Below, piece after piece: positions 1 to 9,380 of a stretch of DNA of 64,000 nucleotides. The stretch lies in assembly GCA_037179335.1 (NCBI GenBank), contig JAKZHN010000046.1, positions 124,001-188,000 on the forward strand. Reading direction: 5' to 3'. This stretch comes from Cyclaneusma minus. Lineage: Eukaryota; Ascomycota; Leotiomycetes; Marthamycetales; Marthamycetaceae. Made by a program: the position numbers and the translations under genes. Each line of letters begins with the position of its first letter. Position 1 is the stretch's first letter. The notes under the pieces were generated by a model. It was not told the origin of the DNA, made no database searches, and was given only the letters and a program-made list of their open reading frames with translations.

Positions 1-1299
1 GCAGCTTCACACTAAGCAGCTTCACACCGTGAGCGGCGCCGAACAAGCTTTCGGGCTTTCCACAAAAGACTATGCGATGTCGCTGCTGTGGCAGACTTAG
101 AGGAATTTCTACACAGGGTCAATTTAAGCCTGACCAGACACACCGCACAACCTCGTTCGAGTCCTTTCTTACCAGCTCTTCATACAAATTCGAGGCTTCA
201 AGGTTTAGGATATAAGGACTTACTGGCCGTTATTAGCGATCAACACAACCCCTTCCATCCCCAGTCAAGACCGTCGCGCGCCGCCCCCGTACCGTGGAAA
301 TGGCGTTAGCCTTTCCTGTCAACTCAACCCCATCCTGTCATCTCAGCAGAGTCCTGTCGCTTCCAACCCATCTTAGCGCAACCACAACATTTTTAAACCA
401 CCATTATATAAGCCGCTAACGTTGAAAACCAAACGTATTGCACATCAATATGTGTAAGCTCTACCAGCTCATATTGTTTTGAAGCTCAAATTACTCGATT
501 TCAAAAATCGCTTTTTCAATATCCCTGGGTCGACATGCGACAAAACTTCGGTGTCTGAACCACCACCAGCATCGGGCCGCAAGGAGTCCGTAGGACTTTC
601 AATTGACGGGCTGGTGTCTCAGGCCCCTATGTAGGAGAGATGGAGACCTTTCTAGGTTTCTTTCCTCCATACAGAATGGATAAATCCTCTTTAATTACCC
701 GTTGCGTCTCCTCTTATTGAGCGTACGCTCCCCTATTCACCACAGTGGATCCAAAAGAAAGAATTTCAACCAAATATGCCACATGAAAGAACTCGAATCA
801 CATTTAAGAAGAGAAGAACCCTTTGTATATGTGGTATTATTTATTATGGATTTCCATTGGCCAGGCGCCGGGGGGAGAGAGAGCTAGTGGACTCTCCCCC
901 CGACCACTGACTGTATCATCATTGATAACGTCATTGACATAGACCCCAGCGCCCATGAAGAATGTCCCGATAGCAAATTCCGTGTAGGTTACCGACAAAC
1001 ATATTGCCACCTGGCCCAGCCAACCACATTCTCCGTTCGATTCTTCATTCCGAAGCACCTTCATAAACAGAAGTTCGAGTGCTTGACGTCAAAGCCCTTG
1101 AAGCCTTATGTCCCGTACTCCAGCATACCGTACGTGTTAGAGATGTGGGCTTGGAGTCGACGGACATGGCGTGCTTGCGATGGAGTGCGCAGTCACTCGT
1201 TGGGGTTCCACTAATCAACATAGTCGAATCCGAAGGTAGCAGACGGTGCTCGGGCGAGGTGAGGGCGTCATGCCGAGTCCGGACGTGGTACTTCAGTTC
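1..1299. other. Gene-poor left edge
   Basis: I find no convincing gene here. One copy of a dispersed repeat lies at about 385-570. A 75-codon open frame on the minus strand (1064-837) encodes one hydrophobic stretch rich in Gly, Phe and Val, but it has no recognisable domain and I do not call it a gene. It may be more of the decayed membrane-protein sequence that starts at about 1300. Confidence 0.6.
385..570 (-). repeat. Dispersed repeat R1, copy 1
   Basis: The reverse complement resembles 15340-15500 and the reverse complement of 29545-29735. Shared blocks are one like GTTTTGTCGCATGTCGACC and one like ACACATATTGATGTGCAA, in the same order and at similar spacing. The copies are diverged and no clear terminal repeats or target duplication are visible. 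It could be an old transposon relic. Confidence 0.5.
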
Positions 1300-1746
1300 G
1301 TGGTAGCTGTAAAAGCAAAACTCATTCGAACTTGTAGTGGACGCCGAAGACCAAGGCCCAGATTCTCCCAAATGATATCAACTGGCGCCCATTTCGAGCT
1401 GGGAAGCCATGAAGTATGGCAGGTAAATCTGAGCCGTCATTTGAGCGGCAACCGGCTCCTCGAACTGGATGAGGGCCGAAATCAAGGGAGCACATCTTTC
1501 CGGGTCGGCTTGGTCCTCGCGAATCTCCATGTTGAGGCATGCGAGCTCTTTGCAACACCAGTAAATCGTGCCGACCTTTTGGCCGATGCCTGGGATGCAG
1601 GTGAACCAGCCGCGCATCCACGAGAATCTAGGGATTATGTTTCCCCTCAGAGAGTTGACAGATCTTGCAGCAGAACTGACAAGGTTGCCGGAACCAGAGC
1701 TGGACTCTCCGACATCAACGTGCCGGTTCGTTTCACGACGCCACAA
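1300..1746 (-). pseudogene. CSC1/OSCA-type channel fragment (cytosolic domain)
   Basis: The minus-strand frame contains KELACLNMEIREDQ, then SALIQFEEPVAAQMTAQ and, after a frame change near 1380, VDIIWENLGL. This order is characteristic of the cytosolic domain (PHM7_cyt) of fungal CSC1/RSN1-type 10-TM channels, where it precedes the 7-TM domain. Here the 7-TM domain does not follow in frame, and no start or upstream TM segments can be assembled. I read it as a broken gene piece. That the family match is right is fairly clear by eye; that it is non-functional is an inference from the frame breaks. Confidence 0.55.
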
Positions 1747-2031
1747 CGGCCCAGGGCCCGTCTTTGTGCTCTAACGTCCTTAGCCTAACGATGGGCAGTG
1801 GCCTCAGACCAGGCCATATCATACAGTGCATCTTGGGTATCCCACCTAGCCGTTGGTCAACGTAAACCCAGGGTCTTTCTGTGCAAGGCTCACCAATACA
1901 TGCGTTGATTGCCCTGAGCTGTTCGACGGAGCACATACAGCCAATCGTGAACTTGAAGTCGCTGAAGCTCCTGGGTATTGGGTGAATGTTTGGCTCTTTA
2001 TCTCAGCCCGTAAGCAAAAGCACTTCTACAC

Positions 2032-2315
2032 TCACTCATCCGGATCCGGAGCCTCCTCGTCCTTTTCTTCTTCTTCCCCGTCGTCTACCTGAACTGGCGG
2101 TGGAGCTGCAACGACGGGGGTCGAGGCCTTGGATCCGCTCTTTGGAGGACGACCGCGCTTCTTGGGGGCTGGAGCCGGGGTAGACACATTGGACACGGGG
2201 GAGGTCGGAAAGGCATGATTTCGTCGACGTCCTCGTCGTCGCTAAGAACTTCTGGGACAGTTAGTCTCGAGTTCTTTTTGACCGAGAGGTCCACAACAAG
2301 CCTCCGCAGGCTCAT
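2032..2315 (-). pseudogene. C-terminal fragment with an AT-hook
   Basis: A minus-strand frame ending in TGA at 2032-2034 reads PAPAPKKRGRPPKSG followed by an acidic tail (DDGEEEEKDEEAPDPDE). KRGRPP is an AT-hook core, so this is the tail of a DNA-binding or chromatin protein. An acidic segment (SDDEDVDEI) lies upstream in another frame, implying a frameshift or unseen intron near 2225. Further upstream, 2430-2250 has an open frame that abuts the hAT element. The parent protein is not recognisable. It may be a real 3' exon of a gene disrupted by the insertion. Confidence 0.4.
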
Positions 2316-2435
2316 AGTCCTCAGACTTGCGCCGGGGGTATGCCACGGCGTTCAGGTAAAGCCGGTCATTGCTCACCAAGCCATAGTGGGCCGAGGCGGT
2401 GACAGCGACACGCGAGTCGAAAAAATGGCGGGTGC

Positions 2436-2895
2436 CAGGGCTTGCAATAGGTCGGGTCGACCGATGGGTCAAATGGGTCAAATGGGTCAGGTTACGTGAT
2501 ACCCTTAGGCCCTATAATTTCTTGCTTCTGCTTACTTAAAGTAGGAATAGGTGAAATGCCAATTTTCAGGCAAAAATTACACTATAAAATTCCGACCCAT
2601 TTGACCCAAATGTAATCTATTTGACCCATCGAGTCGCAGCCTTGGACAGTTGTGATGTTTTGGGAACACTGGCCAAGACATGTCGGGGGCTGAGAGGGAA
2701 CTCGACGTGGCCCCTCAGTACGTGGACGTACGAGTTGCAGCCTTGGATCCGGCAGTCGTGGTGTTCTGGAGACAATGGCGGAGACATTTGGGTCGGCGCT
2801 AAAAGGGAGATCGGGTCAGGTCAAACCCTCGACCCAACCTCCCTGGGTTGGGTCAGACCCTTGACCTGACCCGACCCGACCTATTGCCAGCCCTG
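2436..2895. mobile_element. hAT-type MITE, 460 bp
   Basis: The element begins CAGGGCTTGCAATAGGTCGG and its other end, reverse-complemented, begins CAGGGCTGGCAATAGGTCGG, giving terminal inverted repeats of at least 24 bp with one mismatch. It is flanked by identical 8 bp direct repeats, GCGGGTGC at 2428-2435 and 2896-2903. An 8 bp target duplication with CAGGG... termini is the signature of the hAT superfamily. The interior has many subterminal copies of TGGGTCA/TGACCCA (for example 2464-2490, 2595-2630 and 2812-2880), as transposase-binding repeats often look. It encodes no transposase, so it is non-autonomous. The near-perfect ends and exact duplication suggest a fairly recent insertion. Confidence 0.88.
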
Positions 2896-2999
2896 GCGGG
2901 TGCTTTAGTAGACGGCTTCCTGGACGATCCAATCCCGGTTCAAACTGGTCTAAGGTTTCGACTGAGCCACTCATTTGCTGGATCTTGCCGCCTTGCGGC

Positions 3000-3240
3000 G
3001 TTTCTCCTCCACGATCATTGCGGTGGAAGAATGACCAGAACGGTGCAAGCGAAGTTGGCGTAGACGGGAAGCAAAGAACCCCAGCTGATGCCTGGCAGGG
3101 TAGTATCTCGCCTCCGCACCTGTCACGGCGTGCTGTCGCAGATCGGCGACAGAACATCATCGATGAAGAGCGTCGAAAGCTGGACCAAAGTCGTCGAACT
3201 CATTGACGTGCCCTGAAGAAACAGGTACCCGAAAAAGTAA
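3000..3240 (-). pseudogene. CSC1/OSCA-type channel fragment (7-TM part)
   Basis: Minus-strand frames read YLFLQGTSMSSTTLVQL, then DVLSPICDSTP and, after a frame change, GISWGSLLPVYANFACTVLV. This matches the middle of the RSN1_7TM domain, where a hydrophobic helix is followed by a TPR motif and then a W-G-x-x-x-P-x-Y helix start. In-frame stops and frame changes break it. The hAT-type element lies about 100 bp downstream. This piece overlaps in domain content with the fragment at 4780-5480, so the two come from different gene copies. Confidence 0.5.
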
Positions 3241-3794
3241 TGTGCTGATTCAGGAAGACTTTGGGGTCAAGGCACTTCTGGCATTGATCTAAGCCAAAAG
3301 GCTGTGAATCTGTTAGCAAAGGAAGGGTTCGAGGCTTGGATCGGAGTCGAACCTACCATAGCCGGAGCTTTGCGCGCACCAAGCCATGACATTCGCGGGA
3401 CGCCATGCTATGCAATGCAGGTCTCGCAATGTGGTCGAAGCCATTCATGAGCGGCCAGATCCCGACAAGGTAAGTGGAATCCCAGGTAGACACCCAGATT
3501 GTCGGCTACAATGGCCCTTGATGAAGTCAACGTAAAGCTTTTGCCATTTGCGGCGCTCGACTCGGGGTCGCGTGCCTTCAACCGCAAGTTGAGAAATTTG
3601 CGGTAATGGCGGTTGGTCAGGCTACGCGCCTTCTACAGATGCTCTTCAACCTCGACAGAAACAGCCAATCGAAATGACAGCCAATGGTTGTCAGGCTGAT
3701 GATGCACATGCTGTAGAAAGAACGTGTTAGCGTGGTTAGGAAAGTGAGATGCCAGCTTTCGGAGGATCATACTTACAGAACAGAACGTCGACGG

Positions 3795-4200
3795 CCTCGA
3801 TTCGCGCTTCGCTCCAGCTCAGCTGAGCTCTGAAATCGGCATCCAGCTTCTATACATTGTCAGCATGGTTGGCGCATGGCGTATGGGGAGGGGGCGCGCA
3901 GGGACTTACTACCATTGCTGCTCGACTGAGAGCTTCTCAATATCCTCGAAGGCAAGGCGTTGAGTGGCGGCGGCCGTCAAGAGAGCTACAGTCGAGGAAG
4001 CCATTGGGGTTGGTGGTGTGGGGTTGTAAACAGAGTTGCAATGTTGCAAGGAGGGAGAGCGACCCCACGGTCAGCGTGGAGATCAAATATGGGAAGAGCA
4101 GCGTGTCAGCCGCTTCAATTCGCGCACCGCTCCCGCTCAGTTGAGCTCTGAAGTCAGCGTCCAGGTTCTGTACACAATTGGGTACCGCGCCCATACGATG
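3795..4200 (-). repeat. Direct duplication containing an LDADFRAQLS coding motif
   Basis: About 85 bp at 3795-3885 recurs at 4107-4200 in the same orientation with scattered differences. On the minus strand both copies read LDADFRAQLS followed by a short spacer and ARIEA, and both are preceded by an AG that could be a splice acceptor (TGTATAG and TGTACAG). The duplicated unit therefore looks like a repeated exon start. I cannot build an intact gene through either copy and do not recognise the protein. Confidence 0.45.
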
Positions 4201-4779
4201 GAATCGAAGCATTGTGTGCAATCTTCTCGGTAACTGAGGGTATTGAAACCGCCTGTCCTCCCCGCCCTTTCCGCGAGAAGGTGTAGGAGAGGCGGTTTCA
4301 ATACACTCAATTACACAGCCTGGGATTGCCACACTCGGACCTCATCCTCGGCAACATCCTCACCATTCTCGGCATCACGGCCTTCGTCGGCCTTGCGCTT
4401 GGTCGGTGTACCATGCCAACGGGGTCGCTCTTCTTCAACATCTTCCTGGTCGTGGCGTTCAAGTCGACACTGACGGACTTGGCATGGGTATCCGTTCATC
4501 GGTAATACTGATGTGGTCGATGATCCTCGCTCTGTCTGAGCGTTTTGATCCGACCTCGAGCTGAAAACATCTTCGTCGTGTCCATGGTTCCCTTCTCGAG
4601 ACAGGACCGTGAGGTCCGGAGAAGGCAGCCTGGCACGCACCATGTCGATGGCTGAGGGCGAGGGCGAGGGACAGTCCTCCTCAATGCGCTCACAGCACGA
4701 TGATATCTTCCACTTTCCTACCCGGGAGATGCCCCGAAACCACCACGTCATTCCTGAAATCCAACGCCGTCCATCCATC

Positions 4780-5480
4780 AGTAATACCGATATAGTCGGT
4801 GAACCGCCATGTGCGCCAAATCTCCCTCGCTGACGCCCATCACGCCGAAAGGGATCCATACAACAGGAACACGACTGCGCAATGCCGGAGTTTTGTATGC
4901 CTGCTCTGACAAGTGGTTTCGGTGCTCTCGCGTCAGGTCCTCGAGCCTGACGTCGTTTGTGCCTGGTGAGAGCAAACGTCCGAGCACATGTCGATGTGGT
5001 TGCTCGGCACATTGAAGCTCACAACAGCAATGCAACAATCATGATCCATCCTCGTAGATAACAGCCGGCTTCGTTGAAGAACTGGCCGATGAGGACAAGT
5101 TTCAGTACGTAGACACCGACGGCGAAGTACTGAAACCTCTGAAACGTAATTGTCAGAAGCAAGATGTGATAAGTGGTGGCAGGCGTCAAGCCGACGAAAG
5201 TCACAGAGAGGCATAGGTGCATATCTCCTCTTTGCCCCACGAGATCCACTGCGGAATGGAAAAGAACACGGAGATCAGCATGGTGATGGCGAGAACGGTC
5301 AGCAACAACCAGGTCAGCCTGAGCAGGTCCGTGTCCCATGGCGTGGCGCTGCGTGAAGATGCACGAGAAGCTTCGCCAAGGCGTGAGGAGAAGACCTAGG
5401 GATCCGGGGCCCGAAGTTCGTAGTAGCCGTGAGCGAGCCGACATCGCAGGAGGTCGGGTTGACTGGTTATCCGAGTCTCG
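4780..5480 (-). pseudogene. CSC1/OSCA-type channel fragment (C-terminal half)
   Basis: Successive minus-strand frames carry the hydrophobic segments LLLTVLAITMLISVFFSIP, then QYFAVGVYVLKLVLIGQFF and WIMIVALLL, and finally ALRSRVPVVWIPFGVMGVSE. In CSC1-type channels the last TM helices are followed by a cytosolic tail with a PVVWIP-like motif, so the order is right. The frame changes at least twice (near 5215 and 5030), with a stop after the last helix. I read it as a decayed copy. The sequence at 4780-4310 downstream is open in one frame but low in similarity to anything I know. Confidence 0.5.
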
Positions 5481-5514
5481 GGAGGAGCGTGCCACTCAGG
5501 AGAAGAGAGCGGTC

Positions 5515-6766
5515 CTAGCCCAGTCCCAACCTCCCACCCCACTCCCTCAAGTACATAATCACCGCCCACAACGCCCTCCCATCCGCCACCACCCCAGCAT
5601 CACCCACACTATCCATATCCATACCATCCAGGCCCGCCGCCCACAGCACCGCCCTCCCCACTCCCCACCTACTCATTGCCCCTACAGCCGTCAACAATGC
5701 TGCAGTGCCGTATCCGCAATCTAGCAGAATCTTCATCGCTTCCACATTGTTTGCAACAACTGCCCAGCCAAGTGATCGCGCTGCGGCGGGGACGTCGTAT
5801 TCCCAGATCACCATAAGGATGGGGAAGAGCTTTGTGGAGGAGGAGACGAGGAGCGCGGTGGAGACGGAGTTGGGGCGGGGGTAGGTGGGGATGATGTTGA
5901 GGAGGCGGAGGGGTGAGTAGTGGGAGGAGGTGAGGAAGCGGATGCTGAGGTGGAAGGAGATTGTGGAGACGGCGCAGAGGATTACTGAAAGGTGTGATTA
6001 GCGTGGTGAACTTGTGCCATCGTGTGTGCTTGTAGACGCGTTGGAAAGGTAAAGGCGAGGAAGTAGAGGCAGGAGGAGGTGGAGGTGGTAGGAAGTGGAC
6101 GTGGAAGGAAGTGGAGGTGAGAGGTGAGAGGTGGGGATGTGGGAGACAGTAGGTGCGGAAGAAGGAAGCAGATCTGCGAGGCAGTAAGGACTTACGGAAG
6201 AAGACATATTGCAAGACAATGGGCTGCTGAGCAAGCTTCCCAAAGTTGCTGGACTCGGGGTCTGGAACTGGCAGTGAAGGAGAAGCTTTCTCAATGCGTG
6301 CCCAGGTAAGGTAGACGTCAAAGAGCAGAAGCAGCACACCAAGTCGGATAATAGCTGGCTGCATCCAATTGTGTCAGCAACTACACACTCAATCTTCTCC
6401 TCCGCGAGCTCAGAACATGGATCATTGACCCTCACATACATTAAAAGTATCCGACTCAGGATTCTGCAACCGGTTGTAGAGCAAGTGACGATAGACCTGT
6501 GTTCTCGTCAGTTGCCGTCGGTTAGAATTCCTAGAATCCCCAAATTCATGTCATGGGTCTGAACGAGCTCCAAGTACCTGTGGCTTGATCAAAACCAGAT
6601 CAATGAAGAGCACGACGAAGTCATGCTCGACGTATTTGTCGCAGAACTTGTTGCATTGCTTGCAGACGGTCAGGCGAACGCCGTGGCCGCTGGACTTGTC
6701 GTCGGCGCCAAAGTACTCGGTGTAGAGTGTCTTGACCGGATACCGGCATTCAATGCAGATTGGCAT
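5515..6766 (-). CDS. ARV1: Arv1-like ER sterol/GPI lipid homeostasis protein
   Basis: ARV1 is an ER multi-spanning protein needed for sterol distribution and GPI-anchor intermediate handling. The start MPICIECRYP is the family N-terminus; CxxC pairs at CIEC and CKQC form the N-terminal zinc-binding Arv1 homology domain. It continues YVEHDFVVLFIDLVLIKPQ and then VYRHLLYNRL, both diagnostic. Four exons fit in phase: 6766-6578, 6496-6440, 6358-6196 and 5984-5515. The last exon encodes several hydrophobic helices and ends in TAG/TAA-type stop at 5515. The third intron (211 bp) is long for this window and stays open in one frame. An upstream in-frame codon at 6811 is not an improvement, since the family starts at MPIC. 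It lies tail to tail with nothing; the LysM gene upstream runs the same way. Confidence 0.92.
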
Positions 6767-7397
6767 TGTGGCTGGTAAATGAAGAGCACAAGGAGCACAA
6801 GCTACCTTCACAGTGAGTTACGGATCCTGGAAGCTCATTGCTGAGGTGGTGAAGAGGAGAGGAAGGTGTTGAGGCTGCCTGGCTGCATATTTCCTCGGAA
6901 GAAGTCCGTGCACACAACTTCTGAAGCTCTTATCGGGAACTAGGTCGCGATAAGCCTTTAGCTCCCTACCCGCGTATTAGCCTCCTAGCTAGGCTCATTT
7001 TTAGCTTGTCTATCGCTGCTACATAAGAACGAAACTGCTTTTGTAGCATGGAGTTACCTGGGCTTGTCTAATGCAGTTCAACCTGTTGAAGGAAGTTTGT
7101 CTGACCCCAAGGCTTCTGTACAAATCGACGGTCTTTCAGTAGGTGTGAAACAGGGGCAGGAGAACATGGCCAGAGGCAAATAATAGAATTAGCTTGGTTC
7201 ACAAGATATCAATGACCACAGCTTAAACTAAGAATTTGTACCATTTGCAGCGCCTGTAAGTGCATGCGCCCAAACACCAAGCAGCCAATGAATTTATAAA
7301 CCGTACACCCTTTGAACAGCCCCTATCCAAGGAGCCGCCATTACAGCACGCCCAACGAAGCTCTCCACATATCCTATGCTGCACAGCTAATCCTGAA
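6767..7397. other. Intergenic, ARV1 5' flank
   Basis: This holds the ARV1 upstream region and the 3' flank of the LysM gene. I see no ORF, RNA gene or clear repeat. The stretch 6930-7030 is rich in CTAGCT/TTAGC-like words without a definite structure. Confidence 0.5.
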
Positions 7398-9380
7398 TCA
7401 ATCGCTCTTCTTCCCCTTCCTCCCACCCATCACCCGACCCCTAATACCCTCCCCATCATCCCTCGCCATCCCGCTCCCACCAAAGGCACTACTCGGCATA
7501 CTGGTCGGCATATCCCTAGGTGTCTGATATCCCATATCCTCCCGTCTGCCCACTGCCTCTGCAAATCCCCTCCCATCCTCACTCCCCGCCCCATCAAGCA
7601 ACTCAATCAAATCAGCCTCCGTCGCACCACCTGCCGCCTCCCCAAGCGGCGTACTATGTCCACTCAGCCTCCTCGGCGTCCCCGGTCCCTTGACAGCCAA
7701 CCTCCTCACCCACCCCTCAATCGCCGCCGCCGCATTTTCCAAGCCAATACCACTCTGCCCAGCATTCAAACTTGGCGTCACATTCCCACTTCCCCCCGCT
7801 CTCTCCACAATACTTCCCAGTTCTTCAGTACTGCTAAACCCAAAGTGAGCCGTCTCCGAACCCATGATGGAAGTCGAAGGCATATTCGCATTCGTCAAAA
7901 GCGGCGCGTGTTTCTTCGCCCACGCATTCAGCCCATCGTTCGCCGGTCCCGGTTTCCTCACATTCTTCCCAAACGTCCCCACACCGCCCGGTCCACGCAT
8001 CCAGCCTGAGCGCGCAAAAGTCTCGCTGATACTTTCCCTTCTCCTTCTCGGGGGAGGAAGGGAACCGGTGCTTGCGCTTGGTGACATAGACATCGCATTT
8101 AACGGAGGGAAATAGCTGCCTGCGTTAGAGGAATCGGCGCCTAGATTGCTGCTTGTTCGGTGAGAGGGGGAGCTGGCTGTGCTGGTGAGGTCTAGGGATG
8201 CGCGAGGCGTGGATGCGGTGGAGTTGGAGAGACGCGATTTTCGCCGTCGGGGAGGGAAGTATCCTAGGGTTTTGCGGGGGAGTCGAGCGATTTCGGTGGG
8301 GGTGGAGGAGGGTGAGTTAGAGAGAAGCACCCAGCGGACATGGGTCCACGGCTTTTCTTCTTCGGTTTTGTCGGCCTTTGGGGCGTCGGGGAATGGGTTC
8401 TTTTGGGGTTGGGTGGTTTCCCAGGGGTCTCCGTTTGTGTGATTTGGAGAGTCTTCGGTAGCGGGTGTTGGCGCAAGGAGGTCGACGGGTGCTTTGTCGG
8501 GGGATGGCGGACCGCATGGCCTTCCTCTGATGGAGCAGGCGTCTACTGGTAGAAAGACATGTTTTCGGGTCTGTATCGAGTCGTTCGACCAAAGCCCGTT
8601 CGCCTTTTTGAAAACCGCGGGCTCGCAGTTGTACTTCAATACTATCCCAGCAAGCGTATCGGAAGGCTGTACGTGGTGTACATAGACCAGAGCTTCGCTT
8701 TCTTCCTCTTGTGGTCTTTCCTGTTCCATTGAATTCCGCTTCTTATATCTGCCACTGACATCTAGACCACCATTGACTCCTTCATGACTTTCCAGGACCC
8801 CAGCCATTTTCCTCGCCCTGACCGCTGCATTCCTTTCCTCCAAGGAGCCTGCTGCGACCCTGTCTTTAGGTCTTATCGGCAGACTGCCAGTGGGACCCCA
8901 CTCCTCGGGTGCTTTCTGTCTGCCAGTGTTCCTATTCGAAGCGTCCCTGCCAGCGATTGCATCTCCAATATCGACAGCTAGCACAGAATTCGCAAAGCCT
9001 TGAATCGCATTCCACCCAGTCCAGCCGGCGTCTAGAAATCCCTTGCCCAAAGCATTGCCAGCACCATTCGGAGCTCGATTACGTCCTAGACCCGCACTCC
9101 ACCCACCCCCAGTATTTCTTTCCGTCCGCGGATCGTCTTGTTGTCTGCTCCCCGGTTCAAGCCAGTTAGGTGTATTTCGACTCAGCCGTGACCTCGGTAT
9201 ATTTCTCTCCGCACTCTCGCTCCTCGTCCTTTCGCCCCCAAAGTCATCGCCCTCGCGCAACTCGGTAGTAACAAGTCGTTTATTCCTCGGTCGGATAGTG
9301 GACGTGCTCGAACTGCTTCCGCCAAGTCCAGAGGCAGACTGTGACCTTGAAGTCTGGCCCGACCCAGCTGGAGAAGCCAT
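7398..9380 (-). CDS. Intracellular LysM-domain protein
   Basis: A single-exon gene of 660 codons. One LysM domain lies at about residues 233-279 (VHHVQPSDTLAGIVLKYNC, then the ANGLWSNDSIQTRKHVFLP half), the usual xxVxxGDTLxxIaxxYx...Nxl layout. There is no signal peptide: the N-terminus (MASPAGSGQTSRSQSASG) is Ser/Gly-rich and polar. The rest is low-complexity, rich in Ser, Pro, Arg and Gly. Secreted fungal LysM effectors differ, being short with a signal peptide and Cys pairs. Non-secreted single-LysM proteins of this kind are widespread in Pezizomycotina and resemble the LysM/TLDc relatives in layout, but I see no TLDc domain. The role is unknown; binding of glycan is not implied. The start ATG at 9380-9378 is the first in the open frame. 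Confidence 0.85.
   Translation of the reverse strand: MASPAGSGQTSRSQSASGLGGSSSSTSTIRPRNKRLVTTELREGDDFGGERTRSESAERNIPRSRLSRNTPNWLEPGSRQQDDPRTERNTGGGWSAGLGRNRAPNGAGNALGKGFLDAGWTGWNAIQGFANSVLAVDIGDAIAGRDASNRNTGRQKAPEEWGPTGSLPIRPKDRVAAGSLEERNAAVRARKMAGVLESHEGVNGGLDVSGRYKKRNSMEQERPQEEESEALVYVHHVQPSDTLAGIVLKYNCEPAVFKKANGLWSNDSIQTRKHVFLPVDACSIRGRPCGPPSPDKAPVDLLAPTPATEDSPNHTNGDPWETTQPQKNPFPDAPKADKTEEEKPWTHVRWVLLSNSPSSTPTEIARLPRKTLGYFPPRRRKSRLSNSTASTPRASLDLTSTASSPSHRTSSNLGADSSNAGSYFPPLNAMSMSPSASTGSLPPPRRRRESISETFARSGWMRGPGGVGTFGKNVRKPGPANDGLNAWAKKHAPLLTNANMPSTSIMGSETAHFGFSSTEELGSIVERAGGSGNVTPSLNAGQSGIGLENAAAAIEGWVRRLAVKGPGTPRRLSGHSTPLGEAAGGATEADLIELLDGAGSEDGRGFAEAVGRREDMGYQTPRDMPTSMPSSAFGGSGMARDDGEGIRGRVMGGRKGKKSD

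Noticed and set aside
3340..3405. A tRNA-like stretch with a GGTTCGACTCC loop and GGCTTGG/CCAAGCC ends
   Set aside because: The ends pair, but only about 39 nt lie between them and no D-arm or anticodon arm can be formed; too short for a tRNA.
5669..6364. A 231-codon minus-strand frame within ARV1
   Set aside because: It is ARV1 exon 3 read through its intron and then out of frame in exon 4.
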